Of a stretch of 64,000 nt of DNA, positions 17,459 through 27,900 are shown piece after piece. A program made the translations under genes and the position numbers. Under the pieces are notes generated by a model. It did not search any database. It was not told where the DNA came from and was given only the letters and a program-made list of their open reading frames with translations. The DNA lies in assembly GCF_004362855.1 (NCBI RefSeq), contig NZ_SNXW01000009.1:62001-126000 (forward strand), written 5' to 3'. Origin of the DNA: Aquabacterium commune. Its GTDB lineage: Bacteria > Pseudomonadota > Gammaproteobacteria > Burkholderiales > Burkholderiaceae_C. The first letter of the stretch is position 1, and the number at the start of each line of letters is the position of its first letter.

Positions 17459-17471
17459 ATGAGGTGATGCA

Positions 17472-17492
17472 CCCCCCGCGTTTGAAGGGGGG
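17472..17492 (+). terminator. G/C hairpin after the ankyrin gene
   Basis: CCCCCC (17472-17477) pairs with GGGGGG (17487-17492) around a 9-base loop, 13 bases after the ankyrin stop codon. No T tract follows, so alone it is a weak terminator; the longer stem 30 bases downstream is the stronger candidate. Confidence 0.4.
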
Positions 17493-17521
17493 CGTTGAAC
17501 TGCCAAACACCGCATTTCCTG

Positions 17522-17578
17522 GGAAGACCCCGGGCTGCTGATCCGATCGGACCACGTTGCAGCCTGGGGTCTTCCTTT
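17522..17578 (+). terminator. Long intrinsic terminator upstream of the PEP-CTERM gene
   Basis: A 17-bp stem pairs 17522-17538 (GGAAGACCCCGGGCTGC) with 17559-17575 (GCAGCCTGGGGTCTTCC), with one G-T wobble and a 20-base loop, followed by TTTG. It insulates the PEP-CTERM gene from the epsA/ankyrin unit. Because the arms are symmetric, it could also end transcription coming from the other side. Confidence 0.75.
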
Positions 17579-17775
17579 GTGTGCGTCACACCCCGTGGCT
17601 ATCTTGGTGGTCGATGTGACCAGTGGCTTGCCTCGACCCGAAAGGACTAGGGCAGACCCGTGGTTCAACCCCCATGGTTGTCACACGCCATGGGGACACT
17701 GCAGGCTGCTCTTGGCACACAGCAGTCGCCTGGAGTACTCAAAATTTTCCTTCCTTCCCTTTCGGAGATAGACAA

Positions 17776-18660
17776 ATGCAAATCAAGCACATCCTGGCCG
17801 CTGCGGCCCTCGTCGCCACCGGCGCCGCCAACGCTGCCATCCAAAGCGGCACCAACGGTGACGGTTCCCTGTTCCTGATCGCCTTCGACAACCAAAACGG
17901 CACCACCACCGCCGGCCTGTTCGACCTGGGCTACAGCCTGACCAGCTTCGCTGGTGCTGGCAACGCATCCGCCACCAGCACCTTGGGTGCTTTGGCTGCC
18001 GCAAACACCACCGTGGTGTGGAACTTCGTGAACAACTCCGTCACCCTGAACGGCAGCGTTGTTACGACCCTGGGCACCAACAACTGGTCTGCCGCTTACG
18101 CCACCCTGCTGGCCAACTCCAACGCTGGCGAAATCCAGTACGTCGTTGGTGCCAACGACACCACCGGTACCAGCACCAACAAGCGTTCGCTGATCACTGG
18201 CTCGCTGACCCCTTCGGCACAAGACCTCCTCAACCAGAACACTGCTAACAACACGGCACTGGGCCAGATTTCGAACAGCTTCGACATCTTCACCCCGATC
18301 GCCACCAAGGGCACCATCGGTTCGGCTGACAACGGTGCGTACACCTTCACCGCCGCTGATGGCGCCACCGTCGTCGCCAACGGCTACGTGATGGCTGACG
18401 ATGGCTTCTCCAGCAACTGGCGCCTGTCCAACAAGCTGGGCGGCACCGTGGACGCTGGCGTGACCAATGGTCTGTGGTTGGCTGACGGCGGTACCGCCGG
18501 CAACGAGCGCCTGCTCGGCCGCGTGACCTTCAGCGCTGCCACCGGCACCCTGACCTACACCAACGCTGTGACCTCCAACGTGCCCGAGCCCTCGACCTAC
18601 GCCCTGGCCCTGCTGGGTCTGGCCGTCGCTGGCGTCGCTGCCCGCCGCCGTCGCGCCTGA
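17776..18660 (+). CDS. PEP-CTERM sorting-domain secreted protein
   Basis: 294 residues. A Sec signal peptide (IKHILAAAALVATGAANA) is followed by a Ser/Thr/Asn/Ala-rich body without cysteine. The C-terminus is a textbook PEP-CTERM signal: VPEPS from residue 269, a hydrophobic stretch (TYALALLGLAVAGVA) and a final RRRRA. Such proteins are processed by exosortase and usually displayed or released with exopolysaccharide. No exosortase is in the window, so it must be elsewhere. ATG 17776 has GGAG at 17764-17767. Own transcription unit between a strong terminator upstream and hairpins downstream. The function of the body is not recognisable. Confidence 0.92.
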   Translation: MQIKHILAAAALVATGAANAAIQSGTNGDGSLFLIAFDNQNGTTTAGLFDLGYSLTSFAGAGNASATSTLGALAAANTTVVWNFVNNSVTLNGSVVTTLGTNNWSAAYATLLANSNAGEIQYVVGANDTTGTSTNKRSLITGSLTPSAQDLLNQNTANNTALGQISNSFDIFTPIATKGTIGSADNGAYTFTAADGATVVANGYVMADDGFSSNWRLSNKLGGTVDAGVTNGLWLADGGTAGNERLLGRVTFSAATGTLTYTNAVTSNVPEPSTYALALLGLAVAGVAARRRRA

Positions 18661-18662
18661 AC

Positions 18663-18684
18663 CGTCGGGCCTTCGGGCCTGACG
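18663..18684 (+). terminator. UUCG-tetraloop hairpin after the PEP-CTERM gene
   Basis: CGTCGGGCC (18663-18671) and GGCCTGACG (18676-18684) pair over 9 bp with one G-T wobble and a TTCG loop, two bases after the stop codon. There is no T tract, so it may stabilise the mRNA 3' end more than terminate. Confidence 0.5.
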
Positions 18685-18707
18685 TGACCCACGCTCACAC
18701 CTGAGCA

Positions 18708-18731
18708 GGCGGGGCCCAGCAGGGCTCCGCC
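18708..18731 (+). terminator. Second hairpin between PEP-CTERM and PBP-like genes
   Basis: GGCGGGGCCC (18708-18717) and GGGCTCCGCC (18722-18731) form a 10-bp stem with one wobble and an AGCA loop, followed by a T-containing but not T-run stretch (GGGTCAACTGTTGTC). It probably separates expression of the two flanking secreted-protein genes or protects processed ends. Confidence 0.45.
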
Positions 18732-18794
18732 GGGTCAACTGTTGTCTGCTTCCGCCTTCTTCCCGTTCCCATCCTTCCACTTTTGGAGCACTCC

Positions 18795-20099
18795 ATGAAC
18801 TTCACCAAGATCGCTCTGGCCGTTGTCGCCACCGTCGGCGTCGCTGCCCAGGCCCAAGCCGCCACCGTCAACCTGACCGGCGCTTCCGCCACTTCGTTGT
18901 CCTACGTCAAGGCCCTGAAGGGCCTGTGCGGTGGCACCTTCACCGTGTACAAGACCGATGCCACGGCCACCGCCCTGGGCAATTTCTTCACCGCCAAGTG
19001 CTCGACAAACTTCACCGGCCTGAGCAACGCCGGTGGCGTGGCCGTTGACGCCGTCGCCTTCAACGTGTCCGGTGGCTCCTTCACCGCCGTGTCGGGCTCG
19101 GCTGGCAATGCCAGCTTCGCCTTCGTGCCCACCACCGGCGGCACCGCCACTGCTGGCACCGGCAACCTGGCTGGCGTCAACCTGCAAACCGGCGTCACCG
19201 CTTCCCTGACCGGCCAGAAGTCGGTTGGTGGCTTCCTGGACATCGAGCCCACTGCCTTCCCCAAGTCTGAGCTGACCACCGCTGGCGTCGTCGCTTCGGG
19301 CCTGACCTCCAAGACCTCGGCTGCCAACTTCAGCCAAGTCTTCGGCGTGGCCGTCAGCAACGACCTGTACAAGGCCCTGCAGCGCGCCCAAGGCATCACT
19401 GCTGCCACTTCCACCGAAGACGACCGCCTGCCCCAGTTCCAGCCCACCATCAGCCGCGCCCAGTACGCTTCCATCGCCGCTGAGACCTTCAACTCGTCCA
19501 AGGAAGACATCGGTGCTCTGTTGGGCCTGCAGGCTGCTGACTCGGCGGATGCCAACGGCAACCGCTTGCTGACCCTGTGCCGCCGTGCCTCGACCTCGGG
19601 CACCCAGGCTGCTTCCAACCAGTTCTTCCTGAACACCTTCATCGGCACCGGCGCAAACGGTGGTGCAACCAACCCGGCTAACGCCGCTGACTACGCCATC
19701 GCCAACTCTGGCTCCACCACCTTCGACCTGAAGGAAGGTGCCGGCACCTCCAACGCCCGTGACTGCCTGAACGCTGACGGCTACGGCATCGGTGTGCTGT
19801 CCCTGGAAAACAGCCCCGCCGCGGCCATCGCCACCGGCGAGCTGGGTGGCTACCGCTTCGTCAAGCTGAACGGTGTGGCCGCCTATGACGGCGTTGGCAG
19901 CGTTGCTTCCGCCAAGGACGGCACCTACGAGTTCTGGTTCCAGTCGCAGAAGTTCGCCAACAACGCCACGGCAACTGCTGTGTTGAACGCCATCGACGCC
20001 GAACTGAACGTGCTGACCGGCGTGACCGGCCTGTTCCCGAACGCCGAGAACCTGTTCTCGCGCAACGGTAACAACAACAACATCATCACCAAGCAGTAA
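18795..20099 (+). CDS. Exported phosphate-binding-like (PBP-fold) protein
   Basis: 434 residues with a clean signal peptide cut at about AQA/ATVNLTG (residues 1-22). The mature start VNLTGASATSLSYVKALKGL resembles the beginning of PstS/DING-type periplasmic binding proteins, where TGAS...S contacts the ligand. Four mature cysteines are visible (GLCGG, AKCST, TLCRR, RDCLN), likely two disulfides. The rest shows little I can tie to a family, so ligand binding is inferred. Related secreted proteins are found beside TPS/T2SS genes in other beta- and gammaproteobacteria. GGAG lies just before ATG 18795. Two hairpins follow the stop. Confidence 0.6.
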   Translation: MNFTKIALAVVATVGVAAQAQAATVNLTGASATSLSYVKALKGLCGGTFTVYKTDATATALGNFFTAKCSTNFTGLSNAGGVAVDAVAFNVSGGSFTAVSGSAGNASFAFVPTTGGTATAGTGNLAGVNLQTGVTASLTGQKSVGGFLDIEPTAFPKSELTTAGVVASGLTSKTSAANFSQVFGVAVSNDLYKALQRAQGITAATSTEDDRLPQFQPTISRAQYASIAAETFNSSKEDIGALLGLQAADSADANGNRLLTLCRRASTSGTQAASNQFFLNTFIGTGANGGATNPANAADYAIANSGSTTFDLKEGAGTSNARDCLNADGYGIGVLSLENSPAAAIATGELGGYRFVKLNGVAAYDGVGSVASAKDGTYEFWFQSQKFANNATATAVLNAIDAELNVLTGVTGLFPNAENLFSRNGNNNNIITKQ

Positions 20100-20111
20100 T
20101 TGTTGAGGTGC

Positions 20112-20135
20112 CTCACCCCCCCTCTCGGGGGTGAG
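20112..20135 (+). repeat. Inverted repeat after the PBP-like gene
   Basis: CTCACCCCC (20112-20120) and GGGGGTGAG (20127-20135) form a perfect 9-bp stem with a CCTCTC loop, 12 bases past the stop codon. No T tract follows; it is the first of two hairpins before tpsB. Confidence 0.5.
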
Positions 20136-20162
20136 CGAGGGGTGCGTAATGACCCTGAAACG

Positions 20163-20194
20163 ACAGTCCCCAACCATGGGGACTGTTCCTTTTT
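20163..20194 (+). terminator. Intrinsic terminator immediately before the TpsB gene
   Basis: ACAGTCCCC (20163-20171) and GGGGACTGT (20178-20186) pair perfectly around AACCAT, followed by TCCTTTTT (20187-20194). It sits only 14 bases before the tpsB start codon, with no room for a promoter after it, so read-through or regulated attenuation probably sets tpsB/tpsA expression. Confidence 0.75.
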
Positions 20195-20208
20195 GTAGCG
20201 CCGTGAAA

Positions 20209-21879
20209 ATGAAAAAAGCACTCGTCCTCGTCCTGGGGCTGTCTGCCACCCTGATCGCGCCCGTGTGGGCCCAGGCGCCGGCACAGGCCAGCGCGCCCAA
20301 GCAGGCCGCCGCTGCCGAGCCCGTCTTCGACGTGTACGAGTACGTCATCGAAGGCAACACCGTTTTGCCCTCCGCGGTCGTCGAACGCGCCGTGGCGCCT
20401 TTCATGGGCCCTGGCCGCCAGTTTGCCGATCTGGAGCAGGCCCGTGCCGCCCTTGAGAAGGCCTACCAGGACGCCGGCTACCTGTCGGTGCTCGTGAGCC
20501 TGCCCAACCAGCGCGTGGACACCGGCGAGGTGCGCCTGGAAGTGGTCGAGGCCGCGGTTGAGAAGCTCAATGTCACGGGCGCTCAGTACCACCTGCCCAG
20601 CCGCATCCGCGACGCCGTGCCCAGCCTGAAGGCCGGCGAGGTGCCGCATTTCCCGCAGGTGCAGGAAGAGCTGGGCGCATTGCAATCGGCCGACCTGCAG
20701 GTCACGCCCGTGGTCAATGCCAGCGACAGCGGTCGCGGCATCGATGTGGACCTGAAGGTCGAAGACAAGGCCCCCGTGTCGGGCAGCATCGAATTCAACA
20801 ACGGCCAGAGCTTCAACACCACGCGTGGCCGTGTGGCGGGGTCCATTTCTGTCACCAACCTGTTCCAGCGTGGCCACACCTTGGGCTTGAGCTGGCAGTA
20901 CGCGCCTTACCGCCCGAAGGACAGCAACACCTTGTCCCTGGTCTATGGCTTGCCCCTGAGTGGCCGCGATGACCTGCTGGCGTCCATCACCGAAAGCCGC
21001 AGCGACACGCTCACGCGCGTCAGTGGCACTGGTCCGGCCTCCACTCTGGTCAAAGGTGTCTTCGCGGGTCTGCGTTGGTCGCGGCGCCTGGCGGGTCTGA
21101 ACTGGCCTGTGCGCCACAGCTTCTATGTGGGCGTGGACTACAAGCACAACCGCGACTTCAACACCTTCCTGGACGGCGCGATTGTGCAGCGTCCGCCCAC
21201 GCGCTATCCCTTGCTGTCGGCAGGTTACAGCCTGACCCACAACGGCGAGGGCGACACCCTTTCCAGCGTCAGCACCGCGATCAAGGGCAGCACCCACTCG
21301 CTGGCCGGTCGCAAGGTGGATTGCAACGGCGTGTCGCTGGAGCAGTTCGATTGCAAACGCGCCGGCTCCAGCGCCGACTTTCTGGCCTGGCAGATTGGTG
21401 TGGGCCACGGTCGCCCCGTGTTCGGCAACTGGCGTCTGAACCTCAGTGCCGATGCGCAGATGGCTTCTGGCCCGCTGCCCAGCGGCGAGCAGTACGCCTT
21501 GGGTGGTGCCAGCACGGTGCGCGGCTACTTCGACTATGAGCAGACCGGCGATCAGGGTTGGAGCGCCCGCGCCGAGTTGGTTACTCCGGTGTGGTTGGAG
21601 TTGTCTGGCATCCAGGCCACGGCCTTGCTGTTCTCTGACCGTGGCTGGGTCCACCTGCTCAACCCGCAACTCACCCAGGTGGCCCGCACGCACCTGGGCA
21701 GCCAGGGCCTGGGCCTGCGACTCACCAATGGCCAGGGTGGCTTGCAGGTCAACGTCGATTTGGCCCGCGTGGCCTTCGACACCCAGCGTCCCACCGACAG
21801 CGGTGCCCGCCAGTTTGCCAGCGGCCCCAAGGCCGACCGCCTCTACCGCTTGAACGTCAGCGTTCGCCAGTCGTTCTGA
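20209..21879 (+). CDS. TpsB-type two-partner secretion transporter (ShlB/FhaC family)
   Basis: 556-residue Omp85-superfamily outer-membrane channel that exports the TpsA protein encoded next. Signal peptide ending VWAQ; POTRA-type domain from about residue 37 (YEYVIEGNTVLPSAVVERAV and AYQDAGYLSVLVSLP), then a second POTRA-like part; 16-stranded barrel ending in Phe (LNVSVRQSF), as BAM substrates do. The loop-6 tip motif VRGYFDYEQTGDQG is present. Two cysteines (VDCNGVSLEQFDCKR) probably form a disulfide in an extracellular loop. Start ATG 20209 (MKKALVLV) is favoured by the signal peptide; GTG 20203 is possible. No good Shine-Dalgarno is visible, and a terminator lies just upstream. Confidence 0.92.
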   Translation: MKKALVLVLGLSATLIAPVWAQAPAQASAPKQAAAAEPVFDVYEYVIEGNTVLPSAVVERAVAPFMGPGRQFADLEQARAALEKAYQDAGYLSVLVSLPNQRVDTGEVRLEVVEAAVEKLNVTGAQYHLPSRIRDAVPSLKAGEVPHFPQVQEELGALQSADLQVTPVVNASDSGRGIDVDLKVEDKAPVSGSIEFNNGQSFNTTRGRVAGSISVTNLFQRGHTLGLSWQYAPYRPKDSNTLSLVYGLPLSGRDDLLASITESRSDTLTRVSGTGPASTLVKGVFAGLRWSRRLAGLNWPVRHSFYVGVDYKHNRDFNTFLDGAIVQRPPTRYPLLSAGYSLTHNGEGDTLSSVSTAIKGSTHSLAGRKVDCNGVSLEQFDCKRAGSSADFLAWQIGVGHGRPVFGNWRLNLSADAQMASGPLPSGEQYALGGASTVRGYFDYEQTGDQGWSARAELVTPVWLELSGIQATALLFSDRGWVHLLNPQLTQVARTHLGSQGLGLRLTNGQGGLQVNVDLARVAFDTQRPTDSGARQFASGPKADRLYRLNVSVRQSF

Positions 21880-21929
21880 TTTCGCCCGATCCCGCCTGAT
21901 CCATCGCCCCGCTCGCCAGGAAGTCCATC

Positions 21930-24900
21930 ATGAACAAGCACGTCCACCGCCTTGTGTTCGACCGCCGTCGCGGCATGCGAGTGCCCGCGCACGAGCACGC
22001 CCGCTCGGCAGGCAAAGCCGCTGGCGGCCAGACCCGTGCTGTGGCCTTGGTGAGTGCCTTGTCGCTGCTCGCGGCAACGGAAGGTGCGGTGGCGCAGATG
22101 AGAGCCGATGGGGCGGTGGACAGCACGGCGGTGACACGTCCCCAAGGCGCGGTGTCGGTGGTGCCCGCTGCGCGGCCGGTGTCTGAACTGGTGCGCTCCG
22201 CGCTGGAGTTGACGCAGGCCAACCTGCCCAAGTACACGGCCGATGGCAAGTGGGCGTTGAACACGGGCAGCTACACGGACCCCAAATTTTCTGACGATGG
22301 CAAGATCCTGACGCTGACGCAGAAGGGCACCACCATCGTCCTCAACTGGGACAGCTTTGACATCGCCAATGGCTACACCGTGCGTTTCGTGCAGCCCGAT
22401 GGAGGTCGTGCACTGAACCGTGTGCACAACTTGACGCCTTCTGTCATCAACGGCGTGCTCACGGCGACGGGTGAGGTCATGCTGGAGAACACCGCTGGCG
22501 TGATTTTCGGCAACAACGCGCGCGTGGACACGCGCAGCATGGTGGCCACGGCACTGAAGGTCAGCGACGCTGCATTTGAGGCAGGCATCCGCAGCTACCG
22601 CAAGGGTCAGGCCTCGTTTGGTGGTGACAACACGGCCGTCAACGGCTTTGTGGCTGTCGAACGGGGGGCGCAGATTCGCTCTTTGCCGGGTGGCGATGTC
22701 ATCCTGGTGGCGCCCCGTGTGGTCAACCAGGGCCTGATCGAAACGCCGCAGGGCCAAGCCATCCTGGCCGCTGGCAAGACCGTGTACCTGTACGCACCGC
22801 TGGACCTTGCTCAGCGCGGTTTGCTGGTGGCGATCGACAACTTTGACGAAGCAGCCCTCGCCACTGCGCCTGACCTGGGCAGTGTCGAGAACGCACGCGT
22901 CAGCAGTGACACCAACAGCGGCACCATCCGCGCAGACAAGGGCACCATCAACCTGGTGGGTGCGGCCATCCGCCAGAAGGGCACGCTCACGGCGACGACC
23001 GCGGTGAAGGGCCAGAACGGCGCCATCTTCCTGACGGCCATGAAGGACACGGTCACACGCACGCCGGAGAACGACAAGGGCGCACTGGTCCGCGTGGCCA
23101 ACAACACGGGCACCGTCGAGCTGGGCGGTGGCAGCGTCACCGAAGTGTTGCCTTCGGTTGACGGGCTGCTGCTGAGTCAGGCTCAGGTCAATGAAGGCAA
23201 GATTGGCGTCAGTCCGGACGAAGTCATGCGCGTGCGTGACAAGCCTGTTGCCCCCAAGACCTTGGCTTCCACGGCCACCGACGCTGAGAAGGCCCAATTC
23301 GCAGCGGACAAGGCTGCATACGAGGCCGATCTGAAGGTCTATGAAGCCTTGCTGCAGCAGGCCAGCGACACCTTCTACCGTTCGCGCATTGACATCATCG
23401 GCAAGGAAATCACCTTGCGTGCAGGCTCTGCGGTGCAAGCGCCGGCAGGCGAGGTCAACATCCTGGCGACCAGCAATTGGGCCACGTCGCCTCTGAACAA
23501 TTCGCAGTCTGCCCTGGGCAAGGATGACAGCCGCATCGTCATGGAGGCAGGCGCCAAGGTGGATGTGTCAGGCTTGAACAACCTGCTGCTGCCCGCCTCG
23601 CGCAACCAGCTGCAGGGGCGCCTGTTTTCCATCGAGTTGGCAGACTCCCCCCTGCAGCGCGATGGCGTGATCTACCGTGCAGACTTGCTGGCAGACGCGC
23701 GTCGCCGCATCACCATCGGTGACGTCACCGGCCTCTACAACGACATCCGATACAGCGCAGCCGAGTACTCGACCGCCGGCGGCATGTTGCGCATGCAGGC
23801 TCAGGGCGCGATGCTTCTGGACGCGGGCGCCAGCATCGATTTCAGCGGCGGCAAGGTGACTTACGACGCAGGCACCCTCGTGTCTTCGCTGTTGCTGCGC
23901 AATGGCGCTGTCGCGCGCCTTGAAGATGCCAGCAAGGACCTGCGCTACTCCGAGCTGATCTCCGACCCCAGCAGTGCCACCGAGGATGAACTTGCCCGCC
24001 TCGGGTTGGCCGACCCAGGCGTGACCGCGCCGAATGTGCTGGAGTCGCAAACTGTGGGCATGAGCGCAGGTGTTGCCCTGATGTCGGCCCCGGTGATGTC
24101 ACTGGGTGCCACGCTGAATGGTGGCGTGACGATGAGCGATGTGCAGCGATTGTCCACCGATGTGGCTGAGCGCGACAAAGCCTTCAACACCAGTATCACG
24201 CTGGGGGCGGTGACCGACTTCTCCCGCGTGGTCAACCGCTCTGCCGCACTCACAACACAGCCTCATCTGTATGCCTCGCTCAAGCCCACCGCGGGTTTGC
24301 TGGTGCTGGGCCAACACCATGGCACGGTGTCCAATGGCGTGGAGGAGCGCACGGTCCAGTCTTCCATCCAGGTCACGACCAGTGGCTTGAGCCTGCCCAC
24401 GCTTGCAAGCGCCTGGACCACGGAAAGTTGGCAACAAACCTTGGCGCAGGTGGGCACAGACCTGAAGGTGTCGGCCGCCTTGATCAATGCGGCTGGTCTT
24501 GCAGGGCTGACGTTGCAGGCTGACAAAGTGAGCATAGGCTCAGCAGTCCAGGGTGACTTGCCTGCGCTCAGCTTGGCGTCGGGTGGCAGCTTCGAAGCGA
24601 ATGCCTTCTCCGGCGTACAGGTGGATGGGCGCATCGCCTCGGCCGGCGGTGCCATCTCGCTGTTGGCACGCAAGGAGGGGGCTGACGTGGTGCTGGGCAG
24701 CACCGCATCGCTGGATGCTGCTGGCACGGTGCGCGATGAGCGGGTGAGTGCTGCGCCCGCCAACGAAGGTGTTGCCCGCAAGGGGGGCACTGTGACCCTG
24801 CAGGCAGCACGAAGCGTGCTGGCCGCAACCGGCAGTGACATCGATGTCTCTGGCGCCGCGTGGCGTTCCAGCGGTGGCGCCTACGTGCAGGGCACGGCGG

Positions 24901-27900
24901 GTGAGCTGTCGATTGCTGTCAACCAACAGTACCTTGACAAAACCAGCGCTCCGGCGGGCACCTTGTCGCTGGGCAGCACCCTGAGTGCTTATGACTTCAG
25001 CGCTGGCGGCACTTTCACGCTGAAAGGCATCCCCGCCTTGGTGATTGGCGGCACCCGCAAGGGTGCGTTTGCCATCGGCAACCAGCTGTTTGCCGACCGT
25101 GGCTTCGGCAAGCTGGACGTGACCACGATTGGTCACATCGACATTGCCAGCGGGGCTCTTGTCCAGCCCACGCTGGTCAACATGGTGCCCACCGCAGCGC
25201 GGCTGGCGGGCCTCACCGCCCAGCCCTACGAGCTCACGGTCCTGGAGGCTGGCCGACGTCAACCCTTCCGTTTGACGCTCAAGGCAGAGGCCTTGCCTGG
25301 GACCACCGCGGCGGACACCACCTCCGGCTTGCCCAACGGGGCCAACCTCACGGTGGGCCAGGGAGCGTTGATCGATGTCGGCATTGGCGGCGCCATTGAC
25401 CTGAGTGCGGGCGGCAGCATTGAAATGGACGGCACCTTGAGGGCGCTGGCTGGCAACGTCAGTCTGAAGTTGCTCGGTACACGCGGTGCGTCGGCCACGG
25501 ACACAAGCGCGTTTGAGGCCCAAGGATACTTGAAGGGCCAGCGCATCCACCTGGACAACGATGCGCTGATTGATGTTTCTGGCGTGGTCAAAAGCTACCT
25601 GATTGACGGTGGCCTTGCTGCTTTCCTGGGGCTGGGTCAGCGTGAGGTGGGTGAAGTGCTCTCCGGTGGCACGGTCACCTTGGGTGGGAGTGATGGTACG
25701 GCCACGCGCGGTCAGCTCATCATGGACAAGGACGCCACCATCCGTCTCAATGGCGTCAGTGGTTTGCTGGACCGCAGCGCGCTGCCGGGCAAGAGCCTGA
25801 TCAGCGCGGGCGCGGGTACTTTGAACATCATGTCCACCGACGGCTTCCAGTTGCTGGGCAAGGTGGAGGCGGCAGCACCGAATGCGTCTGTGTCGGGCGG
25901 CACGATCAACATTGCGCTCAGCCAAGAAGGCTTGGTGGACCGCACGGATCCGGCCTTGGTTGCCGAGGATGGCGTGGAGTTCAAGAAATATCCCGAAGGT
26001 CAGCGCAGCATCCGAATCACTGGCAGCCAGGCGCAGGCCGTGACATTGGCTGAATCGGGGCTGGGATTTGGCGAGGGCGTGGTGTCGGCCGAGTTGCTCA
26101 ACACCTCGGGCTTTGACCGCATTCAGTTGCGAGCCGACCAGAGCGTCCAACTCAATGCGGGTGCCAATTTGGTGGCAGCGGACAACCGCACAAGGTTGCA
26201 GTCTGTTGTGCTCAATGCCTCGGTGATCGACGTGGCCGATGGCGCGGGACACACCATCCAGGCACACCAAGTCAGCATGGGCCCCAAAGGCAAGCCGGGT
26301 GATGCGCTGCCTGTGGCACTGCCTCAGGTCACGGCAGCCAGCAAGCGTGCGGCGGCCGGCGATTTGGGCGGCACCGGCTCCCTGGAGGTGCAGGCAGGTT
26401 TGATCGAGGTGGTGGGCGACACGGCGGTGCTGGGCACCGACAAGCTCACGCTCAATGCCACCTTGGCGCCTGCAGCAGCGGCATCGCTGGGTCGCACCAA
26501 TGGTGAGATCCGCTTTGTGGGTCAATCGTCTGCGAGCAATGCGGCCTTGACGGGACAACTCAGCTTCAGCGGTGAGTTGAACTTGGTGGCGGGACAGGTG
26601 TATGCGACCACGCTGTCCAAATTCAATGTGAAGGGTTATGACACGGCCGGCGCCGACATGAAGGGCACTTTGAACATCCTGACGCCGTCCGCAGGGATCA
26701 GCAGCAGCCAGACACCGTTGTCCGCCCTGGCTGCTTTGAACCTGCGTGCCAACAGCATCACGCTGGATGGCACCGTGCGACAGCCCTTTGGCAGCATCGA
26801 CGTCGAGGCCAACACACTGACCCTGACCGGTCGCGCCGACTTGTCGGTTTCCGGTGATGGCACCAAGGTGCCCGTGGGCACCACCCTCAACCAGACGCAA
26901 TGGGTGTATGGCACCCAGGGCACGGTGACGACCACAGGCACCGCCGCCAACATCGCGCCCAAAGACAACGCCACGGCCATCGACCTGAGCCAGCTGCCGC
27001 TCAACAAGCAGATCACGCTCAATGGCAAGACACAGCTGAAGATCGACAGCCAGTCTGCCGTGGACGTGCGTGCCGGTGGCGACATCGTGGCCTCCGAGTT
27101 CAAGCAAGGCGTTGGCGGCACCACCGACACCTACCTGCGCAAGAACGTTTTTGCTGTGCTGCCCAACTACAGCTATGACTTTGCGCCCACGGATGCCGAC
27201 ATCGGTGCCACCGCGCAGAAGGTGGGTTCTACCCTGAGAGCCGGTGACCAGATCACCATCGCCACCGACAACGGCGTCTTGAAGGCTGGCACCTACACCC
27301 TGATGGATGCGCGCTACGGCATCCTGCCCGGCGCGGTGCTGGTCAGCGCCACAACCTTGCCCGTGACGGCTCCCCTGCCTGTCGCCGTGCAGAACGACGA
27401 CGGCTCGGTGATCGTGTCTGGTCATCGCAAGGCCACAGGCACAGCGCAGAGCGGCGGTGGCGATCAACGCCTGGCGCTGACCCTGGAGCCCGAGGCAACC
27501 TTCCGCAAGAAGTCCGAAGTCATCCTGACCTCGGGCAACGCGTACCAGCAACAACAGTCGGTCCGAAGCGGCAACACCCTCTTCAACCCAGGAGATGCCG
27601 GACGTGTTTCGCTGCTTTCTGAGAAGGCATTCGATTGGGCTGCACGCTTCAATTTCTCTGGCAAGGCTCAAGAGGGTTTGAGCGCGGGTCAGTTCGACCT
27701 GTCCATGCTGAACATGGTGGTTCAGGCCGACCCGTCACAGGCGGGGCCGACAGGGGCCAAGAGCGTCAGCCTGGATCAGCTCAACGCCCTGGGTGCCGAC
27801 AGTGTGTTGCTGGGTGGAAAGCGCACCACTCAGGCCGATGGCAGCATCAAGGTTGAACGCAATGCCAACAGCATCACGTTCCAGGCTGATCTGGATGCGA

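Larger units (their letters stand above)
17459..17775. other. Non-coding gap between ankyrin and PEP-CTERM genes
   Basis: 317 bases without a supported gene. The first ~120 bases hold two terminator-like hairpins described separately. The remainder must contain the PEP-CTERM promoter, but I could not assign a convincing -35/-10 pair. A single TTGTCAC half-site occurs near 17680 without the second repeat a Pho box needs. An AT-richer CAAAATTTTCCTTCC stretch and GGAG (17764-17767) precede ATG 17776. Confidence 0.6.

Noticed and set aside
17660-17700. A Pho box before the PEP-CTERM gene
   Set aside because: Only one TTGTCAC half-site occurs; the position four bases later (CATGGGG) does not match a second repeat.
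24540-27671. A 1,043-codon open frame antisense to tpsA
   Set aside because: Its translation has no signal, domain or conserved motif and mirrors the third-position GC bias of tpsA; it is a shadow of the real gene.
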